Assembly: GCA_913063325.1 (NCBI GenBank)
Contig: CAJXYE010000007.1
Span: 1-64,000 of the forward strand
Source: an uncultured Colwellia sp.
GTDB lineage: Bacteria; Pseudomonadota; Gammaproteobacteria; Enterobacterales; Alteromonadaceae
DNA length: 64,000 nt
Reading direction: 5' to 3'
Under the pieces are notes generated by a model, which was not told where the DNA came from, searched no databases, and saw nothing but the letters and a program-made list of their open reading frames with translations. Both the position numbers and the translations under genes were made by a program. This document shows positions 54,149 through 63,532 of this stretch, one piece after another. Within the stretch, counting starts at the first letter, position 1; each line of letters starts with the position of its first letter.

Positions 54149-55447
54149 ATGTCAGGCCCAAAAGTACAGCTGTTATTAACTGGAAATGAATTGATGACTG
54201 GAGATATTGTTGACAGTAATTCAGCCATGATGGCACAAGTGCTAAAAGACATTGGGCTAAGTGTTAATCGCAAGGTTACTGTCGCCGATGATTTAGCGTT
54301 ACTTGTTGATGAAATAACGTACATGGCAAACACAAGTGACATATTAATTATCAATGGTGGTTTAGGGCCAACAGTCGATGACTTAACCGCACAAGCCCTA
54401 GCCCTTTCCATAGGAGAAGAGTTAACTCAGCACCCAGAAGCGCTTGTTCATTTAACCCATTGGTGTCAACAACGAGGCGCAGAGTTAAATGCTCCCAACC
54501 TAAAGCAGGCTATATTACCTAACGGTTGCCAAATAATTGCCAACAAAAATGGTAGTGCTGTTGGTTTTTCAGTGCGGTATAAAGATTGTGATATTTACTG
54601 TACGCCTGGTGTTCCTCATGAACTAAAAGTAATGCTTACAGAACAAATAATACCGATTATCTCCGCAGGTTTACCACTAAATTTGATTACGGATATTACT
54701 CGATTACAGGTTTTTGGTATTGGAGAGTCGAGTCTACAAAAGATAATTAATGAACAATTACCTAACTGGCCTGAAGGTATCGAATTAGGCTTTCGGGCAG
54801 GTATGCCGTTACTTGAAGTCAAACTAACAATTAAAACAGAGCAAGGTTTAGCGCTCAAATCACCATGGAAAGAGAAGCTTATTAATGCGCTTGGCGATCA
54901 TATGATCGGTGAGATCAAAGGAAAACCCAAACCCCTTGCAGAGCACCTTATTAATCAATTGCAGCAACATAATCTAAAAGTCACCACGGCAGAATCTTGT
55001 AGCGGTGGTCTAATTGCCAGTAAATTAACAGAGGTCAGTGGTTCATCAGCTGTTTTTGAAGCTGGCTTTGTCACCTACAGTAACCAAATGAAAACCACTA
55101 TGCTAGATGTGCCCAAGAGTATCTTTGAGAAAGAAGGTGCAGTTAGTGAAGCGGTGGTTGTTGCTATGGCAAAAGGCTCACTAACAAAGTCTAACGCGGA
55201 TCTTACTATTGCTGTTTCTGGAGTTGCAGGGCCTAATGGTGGTAGTGATGATAAACCTGTTGGTACAGTTTGGTTTGCTTGGGGTAGTATGGATAACATT
55301 AAAACTCAGTGCTTATTATTACCTTACAATAGACTTCAATTTCAACAATTTGTCGCAGCGATTGGTTTAGATTTACTCCGCCGGTATCAGAAAAAATCAA
55401 CAACAAAACCTAATTATATAGTAGAAAGAGCCTTTCCTGATAAGTGA
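54149..55447 (+). CDS. cinA: CinA family protein with NMN deamidase domain
   Basis: The 432-residue protein joins two domains. The N-terminal MoaB/MogA-like (COG1058) part has LLTGNELMTGDIVDSNSAMM and INGGLGPTVDDLTAQ. The C-terminal PncC domain (about residues 265-415) has TTAESCSGGLIASKLTEVSGSSAVFEAGFVTYSNQMK and AVSGVAGPNGGSDDKPVGTVWFA. PncC hydrolyses nicotinamide mononucleotide to nicotinate mononucleotide in NAD salvage; CinA was first named for competence-induced expression. AGGAA lies eight bases before the ATG. E. coli has the domains in separate proteins; the two-domain form is common elsewhere. Confidence 0.93.
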   Translation: MSGPKVQLLLTGNELMTGDIVDSNSAMMAQVLKDIGLSVNRKVTVADDLALLVDEITYMANTSDILIINGGLGPTVDDLTAQALALSIGEELTQHPEALVHLTHWCQQRGAELNAPNLKQAILPNGCQIIANKNGSAVGFSVRYKDCDIYCTPGVPHELKVMLTEQIIPIISAGLPLNLITDITRLQVFGIGESSLQKIINEQLPNWPEGIELGFRAGMPLLEVKLTIKTEQGLALKSPWKEKLINALGDHMIGEIKGKPKPLAEHLINQLQQHNLKVTTAESCSGGLIASKLTEVSGSSAVFEAGFVTYSNQMKTTMLDVPKSIFEKEGAVSEAVVVAMAKGSLTKSNADLTIAVSGVAGPNGGSDDKPVGTVWFAWGSMDNIKTQCLLLPYNRLQFQQFVAAIGLDLLRRYQKKSTTKPNYIVERAFPDK

Positions 55448-55496
55448 GTTCCATTAAAGAGATAAAATTAACAAAATTATGAGCTAGAATATAAAT

Positions 55497-55520
55497 ATAA
55501 GCAGATAACTGTCTGCTTAT
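55497..55520 (+). terminator. Possible terminator after cinA
   Basis: ATAAGCAGA pairs with TCTGCTTAT around a six-base loop, 50 bp after the cinA stop. The following sequence is only moderately T-rich, so it may be weak. Confidence 0.5.
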
Positions 55521-55598
55521 TCATTGCTTAGTATAGAAAATATTTATATATTAAGACTAATAAAAATTAGAAACATAAATTAATATCAGGAGCTTATT

Positions 55599-55925
55599 TT
55601 GATAGAGAAAAATTTTATAACCAGCGGCAGAAATACTGTCATTCATAAGGTAAAAAAATTCGACCTACTTATAGTCAATGGTGAAAAGTCCGTTGTTATT
55701 ATTAGTCATCGTGGTATCGGCATATATAAAGGTGAAGTTCCTCAAAAACGTTCCATCGCTAAAAAAGCTTACCAAGATATTGTCGATATTGCTTCTGCAG
55801 AATTATTTGGTGAAGAAAAAACACTTTTGTTTGTGCAAGCACTTGATGGCATTGAGTATAAAATAGATTACTCAAAAGAAGGTACCAGTAGCTTTATTAA
55901 AATTCATCAAAATCACTATATGTAA
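55599..55925 (+). CDS. Hypothetical protein upstream of fapA-like gene
   Basis: The 108-residue protein has no signal or membrane segment. It is basic in the first half (KVKKFDLLIVNGEKSVVIISHRGIGIYKGEVPQKRS) and predicted mixed alpha/beta. The start is a TTG at 55599, decided by a strong CAGGAG six bases ahead; no better ATG is near. I do not recognise the family. It lies 102 bp upstream of the FapA-like gene and may belong with it. Confidence 0.7.
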   Translation: MIEKNFITSGRNTVIHKVKKFDLLIVNGEKSVVIISHRGIGIYKGEVPQKRSIAKKAYQDIVDIASAELFGEEKTLLFVQALDGIEYKIDYSKEGTSSFIKIHQNHYM

Positions 55926-56027
55926 CAACGTTTAAAATTACATACTCATAATAATTATAAAATACAAGAACAGCACCTAACCGTTACTTGGCTCAGCAGT
56001 ACTTAACGATTAGGGGGAGCCATTGCA

Positions 56028-57716
56028 ATGACCACAGCCAGTTTAGTCTGTAATAAAAAAAATAATATTGATTTAGTCCTAGAGCCTATCAAAGGTGGCG
56101 ACACCATATCAACGTCGAGTATTAAAGATCTTATTGGTGCTTCAGAATTTATAAAACTTCGTATTAATAACGGTAATATTAAAAATGCTGTTGCTGAATT
56201 AAATGATGTTTTAAAACCCCTACAAGATAAGAAAGCCGGTAGAACAATTACCTATCAAGTTCTTGAACGCGTTGATGCAAAGATTAATATTACAATCGAA
56301 ACAGATGAAATGGGCGCCAGTGCTGAAATAACAAGTGCACAAGGTGGTAAACATCTATCCGCAAAGGCTATTTTAACCGCAGCACAAGAAGCAGGTGTAA
56401 AAAAGGGTTTTAGTAAAGAGCATTTAATTGAGCTTGCCCAACTTGCCGCTAAAGAAGCACCAAACTGTCAAGTTGACATGCAAATTGCCACGGGAAAGTT
56501 AGCAAAAAATGGTAAAGATGCCCTGATAAAACCACTTGTTGAAAGCGCTCAATCGCGAATATTAAAACCTAAAAAACGAGAAGATGGTAGTGTCGATATG
56601 CGTGATTTAGGTGACATTATTTGCGTAAAGGTCGGAGACCCTCTTGCTCAGAAAGTCCCCCTAACACAAGGCATACAAGGTTACACTGTCACTGCGACAC
56701 CTTTATCGCCGGAGCCTGGTCATGATATAGAGTTGATCGTTGGTGAAGGTACCAATCTAAGTCCTAAGAATAACAATGTCCTAGTATCTGAAAAAGTTGG
56801 TTTACCTAAACTCATTAATAACGGTATGGAAGTTGATGAGGTTTATAAGATTAAAAATGTCACCGTTGCCACTGGTAATATCAACTTTACCGGCAGTGTT
56901 ATTATTGACGGAGACGTCACTGAAGGCATGAAAGTAATCGCTTCAGGAGATATCACCGTTGGAGGTTTTGTCGAATCAGCAACACTAGAGTCTGGTGGCG
57001 ACATAACCATATCCGGTGGTATAATTGGTCGGAAACATGATATTGAAAAAACGCATATTACCGATATTACCATGAGTGTAAATATAAATGCCAAAGGCAG
57101 TATTTATGCAAAATATGGTCAATATGCCCAAATTACTAGTGGTAAAGATGTTCGTATTGAAAACCAGTTATTACATAGTATTTTAGATATAAATGGCAGA
57201 TTGTGGGTAGGGAAAAGTGAACAAGCTAGCGGAAAACTTATTGGTGGATACACAAAAGTAGGCACTTCAGTTCATGCCGGTATGATTGGTGCAACAGCAG
57301 GTAGTAATACAGTTATTAATTTTGAGCATAAAATACTGAAATTTAACGATGAAATTCACCAACTAGAAGAGTTACTAAAAATAGAATCAGATAAAACCAA
57401 TGAATTACAAGCAGCAATAAATAAATTAAAAAAATTACCAAAAGAAAAAGCAAAACCAGAATTATTAGCCAAGGTAGTACCTACTTATCAATACCACGCT
57501 AATAAAATGGGTGAATTATTAAATGAAAAAGAAGTAGTTGAAGCCAGCCTTCAAGAATACATGGCCAGTGTTTATATTGAAGCGACAGAGAAACTTTACC
57601 ATGGCGTTGAGCTAATTGTTGGTGACTTTAACGACAGGTCTCGCCGTGAATATGGACCAAGTAAGATGATTTACCGTGAAAGAAAAATAAAAATTGACGC
57701 TATTGTGAATACTTAA
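56028..57716 (+). CDS. FapA (DUF342) family polymerisation/scaffold-like protein
   Basis: The 562-residue protein matches the FapA/DUF342 family: the mid region RDLGDIICVKVGDPLAQKVPLTQGIQGYTVTATPL, then a right-handed beta-helix core of short repeated strands (VIIDGDVTEGMKVIASGDITVGGFVESATLESGGDITISGGIIG), and a C-terminal coiled coil about residues 430-520. Related proteins in Vibrio and Shewanella have been linked to surface sensing and polar functions; the role here is not shown. GGGGGAG precedes the ATG at a good distance. Its stop overlaps the next start by one base (TAATG). Confidence 0.88.
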   Translation: MTTASLVCNKKNNIDLVLEPIKGGDTISTSSIKDLIGASEFIKLRINNGNIKNAVAELNDVLKPLQDKKAGRTITYQVLERVDAKINITIETDEMGASAEITSAQGGKHLSAKAILTAAQEAGVKKGFSKEHLIELAQLAAKEAPNCQVDMQIATGKLAKNGKDALIKPLVESAQSRILKPKKREDGSVDMRDLGDIICVKVGDPLAQKVPLTQGIQGYTVTATPLSPEPGHDIELIVGEGTNLSPKNNNVLVSEKVGLPKLINNGMEVDEVYKIKNVTVATGNINFTGSVIIDGDVTEGMKVIASGDITVGGFVESATLESGGDITISGGIIGRKHDIEKTHITDITMSVNINAKGSIYAKYGQYAQITSGKDVRIENQLLHSILDINGRLWVGKSEQASGKLIGGYTKVGTSVHAGMIGATAGSNTVINFEHKILKFNDEIHQLEELLKIESDKTNELQAAINKLKKLPKEKAKPELLAKVVPTYQYHANKMGELLNEKEVVEASLQEYMASVYIEATEKLYHGVELIVGDFNDRSRREYGPSKMIYRERKIKIDAIVNT

Positions 57717-58522
57717 TGGCTATAGCTAACAAATCTAGACTAAAAATGAGTTTATTCTCATTAACACTCTTACCTTTTTATCAACAAGCCTATGCGCAAC
57801 AGTGCTCTATTAATCTAAATTATGGGGTCATTATTGACCCTAAGCACATCCGTATTGTTGATAAAGGTAAAACCCAAGTACAAATCAATAATACCAAGCA
57901 ACTCTTTATTGGCGGCAGAGAGGTTGCTTTATCTAAAGAGCAACAGCAACTCCTAAATAGCTTTAGTGGAGGTATTCGTCAGCAAGTTCCTGAAATAGTA
58001 TCTATCGCTATAGAAGGGGTTGATATTGGGCTAAAGGCAGTTAACGAAGTAGTTGCCGCCCTAACCGGAGAAAATAGTGCTTCACAGCAAAAAGTACAGG
58101 CGAAATTTGATGAACTAAAATGGCGCATACGCGCGCGCTTTAATCAAAGTGCGAATAATTACTACATTGCCCCGCAAGACTTAAATGATTTTGATGAAAT
58201 GCTCACAGGAGAGTTTGAACAAGAAATTGAAGCAATGATCTCAACCTCTATTGGCTCGATATTAGAAGCCGTTGGCCAATCGATTCTTGTCGAGGACAAC
58301 AGTAATGAGTACGGTGGTGAAACACGTATAACCACTTATGATAAACGGTTAACCAACATCAGCAAAGGCTTAGAGTTAGAAGTAACCCAAAGAGCAAAAG
58401 CATTAGATAAAAAAGTAGCTGTTTTTTGTCAGCAACTGACTTATTTAGATGAACTAGAAGCACAACTTCATCAAGCCATACCTGCATTAAAAGATTTTAA
58501 TCTTATCGAAACATCGAACTAG
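57716..58522 (+). CDS. yggN: YggN family protein (DUF2884)
   Basis: The 268-residue protein has a signal peptide ending near AYAQQ. The mature sequence starts CSINLNYGVIIDPKHIRIV, as in YggN/DUF2884 proteins, followed by GGREVALSKEQQQLLNSFSGGIRQQVPEI and a long helical part with two further cysteines. It is probably periplasmic. The TAATG overlap with the FapA-like gene shows translational coupling. Function unknown. Confidence 0.87.
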   Translation: MAIANKSRLKMSLFSLTLLPFYQQAYAQQCSINLNYGVIIDPKHIRIVDKGKTQVQINNTKQLFIGGREVALSKEQQQLLNSFSGGIRQQVPEIVSIAIEGVDIGLKAVNEVVAALTGENSASQQKVQAKFDELKWRIRARFNQSANNYYIAPQDLNDFDEMLTGEFEQEIEAMISTSIGSILEAVGQSILVEDNSNEYGGETRITTYDKRLTNISKGLELEVTQRAKALDKKVAVFCQQLTYLDELEAQLHQAIPALKDFNLIETSN

Positions 58523-58594
58523 TAAAAAAACTTCCCCCTTCTCAGCTATTATAACTAGCCTAGCAATTACATGATCTGACTTACTCTACAAATA

Positions 58595-58632
58595 AAAAAT
58601 CCAATACACTAACTAGAGCGTATTGGATTTTT
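58595..58632. terminator. Bidirectional terminator between yggN and etfQO
   Basis: AAAAATCCAATAC pairs with GTATTGGATTTTT. T-runs follow on both strands, serving the two converging genes. Confidence 0.88.
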
Positions 58633-58671
58633 AAAGACAATAAATAATTAATACCTAATACATATTATAAA

Positions 58672-60333
58672 TTACATATTTGGGTAGTTTGGTCCACCCG
58701 TACCTTCAGGCGTTACCCAAGTAATATTTTGACTCGGATCTTTAATGTCACAGGTTTTACAGTGAATGCAGTTTTGTGCATTAATAACAAACTTGTCCCC
58801 TTCTTCGGTTTGCTCTACTTCATATACGCCTGCAGGGCAATAACGCTGCGCAGGCTCATTATATTTAGTTAAATTAACTCGAATCGGAATATCAGCATCT
58901 TTAAGCTTTAAATGACAAGGCTGCTCTTCTTCATGGTTGGTATTTGACAAAAAGACTGAAGATAATTTATCAAAGCTTAACTTGTTATCCGGTTTAGCAT
59001 AATTAATTACCGGCATCTCTGCAGCAGGTTTTAGCTGAGCATAATCTACAGTATCATCTTTAAAGTTAAACGGTAATTTACCGCCAAAGAAGTTCTGATC
59101 TACCATGTTATAAGCGCCACCTAACATGGTGCCAAATTTATGCATTGCTGGCCCAAAGTTACGAGTATTATATAACTCATCATATAACCAAGAATCTTTG
59201 TAAAGCTCAGTAAAGCTCGTTAAATCTTGTTTACCTTCTGCTGCAATACCTTCACCGCCAATCAATGCTTGAGCAATAGCCTCTGCCGCTAACATACCCG
59301 ATTTCATTGCCGTATGATTACCTTTTATTTTAGCAAAGTTAATGGTACCGGCATCACAGCCAACCAATAAAGCGCCCGGCATAGTCATTTTAGGTAGAGA
59401 GTTAAAGCCACCCTTTGCCATAGCACGTGCGCCATAAGAAACACGCTTACCACCTTCAAGGTACTGACTGATTTTTGGATGATGTTTATAACGTTGGAAC
59501 TCATCAAATGGGCTTAAATGTGGGTTGCTATAATTTAAATCGACAATTAGACCAACAAAAACTTGGTTATTTTCCGCATGGTAAAGGTAACCACCACCGG
59601 TAGTATCTTTGTCCAATGGCCAACCCGCGGTATGAACGACTAAACCTTCTTGATGATTCTCTGGTGCTATGTCCCAGATTTCTTTGAAACCTAAACCATA
59701 ATGTTGTGGAGAGCTTTCTTTATCTAAGGAAAACTTTTCAATTAGCTCTTTACCTAGATGGCCTCGACAACCTTCAGCAAATACTGTGTACTTAGCACGT
59801 AACTCCATACCTGGCATAAATGAGTCTTTCTCTTTACCTTCCGCATCTAAGCCCATATCACCAGTAATAACGCCGCCAACACTGCCATCGTCATTATAAA
59901 TAACACTTTGTGCTGGGAAGCCAGGGAAAATTTCAACGCCTAATTCTTCAGCTTGCTCCGCTAACCAGCGACATACATTACCCATGCTAACGATATAGTT
60001 ACCGTCATTATGCATCGTTTTAGGCACAGAGAAATTAGGTACTTTTATACCTGAATCTTCACTATTTAATAAATAAATATCATCTGAAGTAACCTTAGTG
60101 GTTAATGGTGCATTTTTTTCTTGCCAGTCTGGAAATAATTCATTTAAAGATCTTGGTTCAAATACAGCACCAGAGAGAATATGAGCACCGACTTCAGAGC
60201 CTTTCTCAACAACACAAACCATTAATTCTTGTTGTTTCTCTTGTGCTAGTTGCATTAATCGACAAGCCGTTGATAAACCTGCGGGGCCAGCGCCAACAAT
60301 GACTACATCAAATTCCATCGATTCGCGTTCCAT
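58672..60333 (-). CDS. Electron transfer flavoprotein-ubiquinone oxidoreductase
   Basis: ETF-QO passes electrons from reduced ETF to ubiquinone in the inner membrane. The 553-residue protein has the FAD motif VGAGPAGLS at about residues 13-21, EKGSEVGAHILSG, the quinone-region PGALLVGCDAGTINFAKIKGNH, and a C-terminal 4Fe-4S cluster from CPAGVY and CIHCKTCDIKDP. The length matches mitochondrial-type enzymes without their presequence. GGGAGA precedes the ATG at 60333. It is divergent from etfB-etfA across 247 bp that contain two strong palindromes, suggesting shared control in fatty-acid or branched-chain amino-acid breakdown. Confidence 0.95.
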   Translation of the reverse strand: MERESMEFDVVIVGAGPAGLSTACRLMQLAQEKQQELMVCVVEKGSEVGAHILSGAVFEPRSLNELFPDWQEKNAPLTTKVTSDDIYLLNSEDSGIKVPNFSVPKTMHNDGNYIVSMGNVCRWLAEQAEELGVEIFPGFPAQSVIYNDDGSVGGVITGDMGLDAEGKEKDSFMPGMELRAKYTVFAEGCRGHLGKELIEKFSLDKESSPQHYGLGFKEIWDIAPENHQEGLVVHTAGWPLDKDTTGGGYLYHAENNQVFVGLIVDLNYSNPHLSPFDEFQRYKHHPKISQYLEGGKRVSYGARAMAKGGFNSLPKMTMPGALLVGCDAGTINFAKIKGNHTAMKSGMLAAEAIAQALIGGEGIAAEGKQDLTSFTELYKDSWLYDELYNTRNFGPAMHKFGTMLGGAYNMVDQNFFGGKLPFNFKDDTVDYAQLKPAAEMPVINYAKPDNKLSFDKLSSVFLSNTNHEEEQPCHLKLKDADIPIRVNLTKYNEPAQRYCPAGVYEVEQTEEGDKFVINAQNCIHCKTCDIKDPSQNITWVTPEGTGGPNYPNM

Positions 60334-60393
60334 AAGATCTCCCAGTATTATTATATTTATATTTTAAAATATTTCGGTAAGTTTAAAACATGC

Positions 60394-60419
60394 GTTTGAT
60401 ATTCAAACAAGTGTTTGAT
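60394..60419. promoter_or_regulatory. PsrA-like operator
   Basis: TTCAAACAAGTGTTTGAT (60402-60419) is a near-perfect palindrome fitting the (G/C)AAAC-N2-4-GTTT(G/C) pattern of PsrA, a TetR-type fatty-acid-responsive repressor. GTTTGATATTCAAAC (60394-60408) overlaps it, giving a third half-site. It lies about 70 bp before the ETF-QO start. The regulator itself is not in the window. Confidence 0.65.
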
Positions 60420-60507
60420 AGTATCTTATAACAGATGCCCAAGCAAGGCACTGATATGAGCATTTAATTAGATTGTATCTTAGTTTAAAAGTTTTCACCA
60501 AGATTAC

Positions 60508-60537
60508 GTTGACGTTTACGTCAACCAAGCGTATCTT
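60508..60537 (+). promoter_or_regulatory. etfB promoter with LiuR-like palindrome
   Basis: GTTGACGTTTACGTCAAC (60508-60525) is an exact palindrome with a two-base centre. It includes TTGACG (60509-60514), a good -35, and TATCTT (60532-60537) lies 17 bp later as a -10. The palindrome resembles operators of LiuR-type MerR regulators of branched-chain amino-acid and fatty-acid use. The etfB ATG is 44 bp further on. Confidence 0.65.
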
Positions 60538-60580
60538 TTAACTATATATTGTAAATTAACAAACCTTCTCAGAGGCAGCG

Positions 60581-61333
60581 ATGAAAGTACTAGTTCCGAT
60601 AAAACGTGTTATTGACTATAACGTCAAAGTTCGGGTAAAAGCCGACAATTCCAATGTAGATCTTGCCAATACAAAAATGGCGATAAACCCTTTTTGTGAA
60701 ATAGCTGTTGAAGAAGCTGTACGTCTTAAAGAAGCCGGTACAGCAACAGAGATAATTGCAATTTCTATCGGTGATAAATCTTGCCAAGAGCAATTACGTA
60801 CTGCATTAGCTCTAGGCGCCGATCGCGCTATTCAAATTGAAACTGATGAAAGCTTAGATGCATTGAATATTGCTAAGTTATTACAAAAAATTGTTGAAGA
60901 AGAACAACCGCAACTGGTTATTTTAGGCAAACAGTCTATTGATAGTGACAATAATCAAACGGGTCAAATGCTTGCTGCATTAACAGGTATGCCACAAGGT
61001 ACTTTTGCTTCAGAAGTAAAAGTAGATGGCGATAAAGTTAATGTTACCCGTGAAGTAGATGGCGGTTTACAAACGGTTGCCCTTAACTTACCAGCGATTG
61101 TTACCACTGATTTACGTCTAAATGAACCGCGTTATGCTTCATTACCTAATATAATGAAAGCTAAACGCAAACCTTTAGTGGTAAAACCTGCTGCAGATTT
61201 TGGCATTGATTTAAGCGCTCGTACTAAATTATTAAAAGTGACTCCTCCAGCAGAACGCCAAGCAGGTATCATAGTAGAAAGCATTGATGAATTAGTTGAA
61301 AAATTGAAAAATGAAGCCAAGGTGATCTCATGA
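60581..61333 (+). CDS. etfB: Electron transfer flavoprotein beta subunit
   Basis: EtfB, with EtfA, carries electrons from acyl-CoA dehydrogenases to ETF-QO. The 250-residue protein opens [22 protein letters not shown]. The EtfB signature [44 protein letters not shown] lies near residues 150-193. AMP-binding residues are in the [17 protein letters not shown] region. It overlaps etfA by four bases (ATGA). The divergent partner is the ETF-QO gene. Confidence 0.95.
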   Translation: MKVLVPIKRVIDYNVKVRVKADNSNVDLANTKMAINPFCEIAVEEAVRLKEAGTATEIIAISIGDKSCQEQLRTALALGADRAIQIETDESLDALNIAKLLQKIVEEEQPQLVILGKQSIDSDNNQTGQMLAALTGMPQGTFASEVKVDGDKVNVTREVDGGLQTVALNLPAIVTTDLRLNEPRYASLPNIMKAKRKPLVVKPAADFGIDLSARTKLLKVTPPAERQAGIIVESIDELVEKLKNEAKVIS

Positions 61334-62256
61334 GTATTTTAGTAATTGCAGAACACGACAACAGCGCGTTAAAAGCTGAGACTCTAAAAACAGTAGCTGC
61401 CGCGCAAAAAATTGGTGGTGATATTACCTTGCTAGTCGTTGGCTTTAATTGTCAAAATGTTGTTGATGCTGCCGCAAAAGTAAATGGCGTGAGTAAAGTA
61501 TTAGCCGCTGATAATGCCGTTTATGAACATCAGCTTGCTGAAAACATCAGTTTATTAGTGACTGAGTTAGCTAGCGATTATGAACATATCCTAGCAACTG
61601 CACTAACTACCGGCAAAAACTTTATGCCGAGAGTTGCTGCTTTATTAGATGTTGCGCAAATATCTGACATTATTGACGTTGAAAGTAGCGATACTTTTGT
61701 ACGTCCAATTTACGCAGGTAACGCGATTGCGACAGTACAAAGTTTAGATAGCAAAAAAGTTATCACTGTACGTACTACCGGTTTTGATAGCGTAGCAACT
61801 GATGGTAACGCTGAAGTAGTTACTTTAGGTACCGTAACTGATGCGGGTATCTCTAGTCATGTAAGTGATGAACTTACTGTTTCTGAACGTCCTGACTTAG
61901 GTGCTGCAAGCGTTGTTATTTCTGGTGGTCGTGGCATGCAAAACGGCGATAACTTTAAGTTACTTGACGGTATTGCAGACAAGCTTGGTGCTGCCATTGG
62001 CGCATCTCGTGCAGCTGTTGATGCTGGCTTTGTTCCTAATGACATGCAAGTTGGTCAAACAGGTAAAATTGTTGCCCCTGATTTATATATCGCTGTTGGT
62101 ATTAGTGGTGCAATTCAACATTTAGCAGGGATGAAAGACTCAAAAGTCATTGTTGCTATCAACAAAGACCCAGAAGCGCCAATCTTCCAAGTTGCAGATT
62201 ACGGTATTGTTGCTGACTTATTTGATGCGTTACCAGAGTTAGAAAGCAAGCTATAG
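61330..62256 (+). CDS. etfA: Electron transfer flavoprotein alpha subunit
   Basis: EtfA binds the redox-active FAD of ETF. The 308-residue protein has the C-terminal FAD domain with [70 protein letters not shown] in segments, and the signature [25 protein letters not shown] near the end. Length is normal. It is translated in coupling with etfB and followed by hairpins at 62284-62301 and 62318-62356. Confidence 0.95.
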   Translation: MSILVIAEHDNSALKAETLKTVAAAQKIGGDITLLVVGFNCQNVVDAAAKVNGVSKVLAADNAVYEHQLAENISLLVTELASDYEHILATALTTGKNFMPRVAALLDVAQISDIIDVESSDTFVRPIYAGNAIATVQSLDSKKVITVRTTGFDSVATDGNAEVVTLGTVTDAGISSHVSDELTVSERPDLGAASVVISGGRGMQNGDNFKLLDGIADKLGAAIGASRAAVDAGFVPNDMQVGQTGKIVAPDLYIAVGISGAIQHLAGMKDSKVIVAINKDPEAPIFQVADYGIVADLFDALPELESKL

Positions 62257-62317
62257 AAGCTGCTAACGATAATATATAGGTAACAAGCTGTTTTCAGCTT
62301 GAAGTAGCCTTGATATA

Positions 62318-62356
62318 ATAAAACCACGCTTATGCAAATAAGTCGTGGTTTTATTT
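62318..62356 (+). terminator. Terminator of etfBA
   Basis: ATAAAACCACG pairs with CGTGGTTTTAT, with an inner CTTAT/ATAAG stem, followed by TTTTG. An additional short hairpin, CAAGCTG-TTTT-CAGCTTG, lies at 62284-62301. Confidence 0.85.
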
Positions 62357-62399
62357 TGTCTGCCATTTGTTTAACTAATTTAACGGTACCGAGTGATTT

Positions 62400-62798
62400 A
62401 TGAAAAATAATTTATCGAGTTTAAGTGATTTAGCCGCCGCTTTTGGTAAGGCACCTATTGAGTCTGATAACTCAGCGCCTGCAAGTGACGACTCATTAGT
62501 CTATTCGACAGACTCTGGCCGCATTAGCCAACAAAAACAAAAGAATATTACCCCAAGTGACGGTTTTGCCCGAGTAAGACGTGAAACAAAAGGCCGAAAA
62601 GGCAAAGGTGTGATTGTTATTAGTGGTTTAGGCTTAGATGCTAAAGCATTAAAAGAATTAGCTAAAAAGCTAAAGAAAACCTGCGGTACGGGTGGCTCAG
62701 TCGTTAATGAAACCATTGAGGTTCAAGGTGACAAACGTGACGTAATACAGCAGGTTTTAGAAAAGGCAGGTTTTAAAGTTAAATTTACCGGCGGTTAA
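62400..62798 (+). CDS. yciH: SUI1/eIF1-like translation factor YciH
   Basis: The 132-residue protein has a polar N-terminal part (about 60 residues) and a SUI1 domain with RVRRETKGRKGKGVIVISGL, LAKKLKKTCGTGGSV and IEVQGDKRDVIQQVLEKAGFKVKFTGG. These match the YciH family, which resembles eukaryotic eIF1 and can affect start-site fidelity. The N-terminal extension is longer than in E. coli. It stands alone on the plus strand. Confidence 0.92.
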   Translation: MKNNLSSLSDLAAAFGKAPIESDNSAPASDDSLVYSTDSGRISQQKQKNITPSDGFARVRRETKGRKGKGVIVISGLGLDAKALKELAKKLKKTCGTGGSVVNETIEVQGDKRDVIQQVLEKAGFKVKFTGG

Positions 62799-62829
62799 GG
62801 CGTGCTTCGGCCTTCTCCGGATGAAAGTA

Positions 62830-63435
62830 TTAAACCTCGTAGCTTTTCCTACCCGATAAAGCATGAGATAAAGTATTACCATCAACATACTCTAATTCTC
62901 CCCCTACCGGTACACCATGAGCAATGCGAGAAATATTGATTTGATATTGTTGAGCAAGCTCAGCAATATAATGCGCTGTAGCCTCCCCTTCTACCGTAGG
63001 GTTTGTCGCTAAGATAACCTCAGTAAAATGCCCACACGAAAACTGCTTAGCCAGAATATCTAAACCTAAATCGTCCGGACCAATACCGTCTATGGGAGAT
63101 AAATGCCCCATCAAAACAAAATACTTGCCAAAGAATTCACCTGTTTGCTCAATCGCAATAACATCACCAGGTGTTTCAACAATACATAAAGTAGTCGCAA
63201 GTTGACGTTTTGGGCTCTGACAAATTTCACATAAGTCTTCTTCGGTAAAATTTCGACATTGTTGACAGTGACCAATATCCGTCATCGCTCTTGCCAACGT
63301 ACTCGCAAGTTTACTGCCTCCACGGCGATTACGTTCAAGTAATTGAAAGGCCATGCGCTGTGCGGACTTAGCACCAACACCCGGTAAACACTTTAGTGAA
63401 TCAATTAACTCTTGTACAAGTGGACTAAATTTCAT
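62830..63435 (-). CDS. recR: Recombination protein RecR
   Basis: RecR, with RecO and RecF, loads RecA at gapped DNA. The 201-residue protein has the N-terminal helix-hairpin-helix ([18 protein letters not shown]), a four-cysteine zinc motif (C57, C60, C69, C72), a Toprim domain starting [28 protein letters not shown], and the C-terminal [22 protein letters not shown]. Length is normal. In many bacteria it follows dnaX and ybaB; those genes are not here. Confidence 0.96.
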   Translation of the reverse strand: MKFSPLVQELIDSLKCLPGVGAKSAQRMAFQLLERNRRGGSKLASTLARAMTDIGHCQQCRNFTEEDLCEICQSPKRQLATTLCIVETPGDVIAIEQTGEFFGKYFVLMGHLSPIDGIGPDDLGLDILAKQFSCGHFTEVILATNPTVEGEATAHYIAELAQQYQINISRIAHGVPVGGELEYVDGNTLSHALSGRKSYEV

Positions 63436-63532
63436 AAATAACAGCTACCTTTCAATATATTGGCTAATTTTAATAAAATTCACTAACAAATAGTAGCGCT
63501 TATTGAAAAACATTTACCTTCACTCAAGCTAC

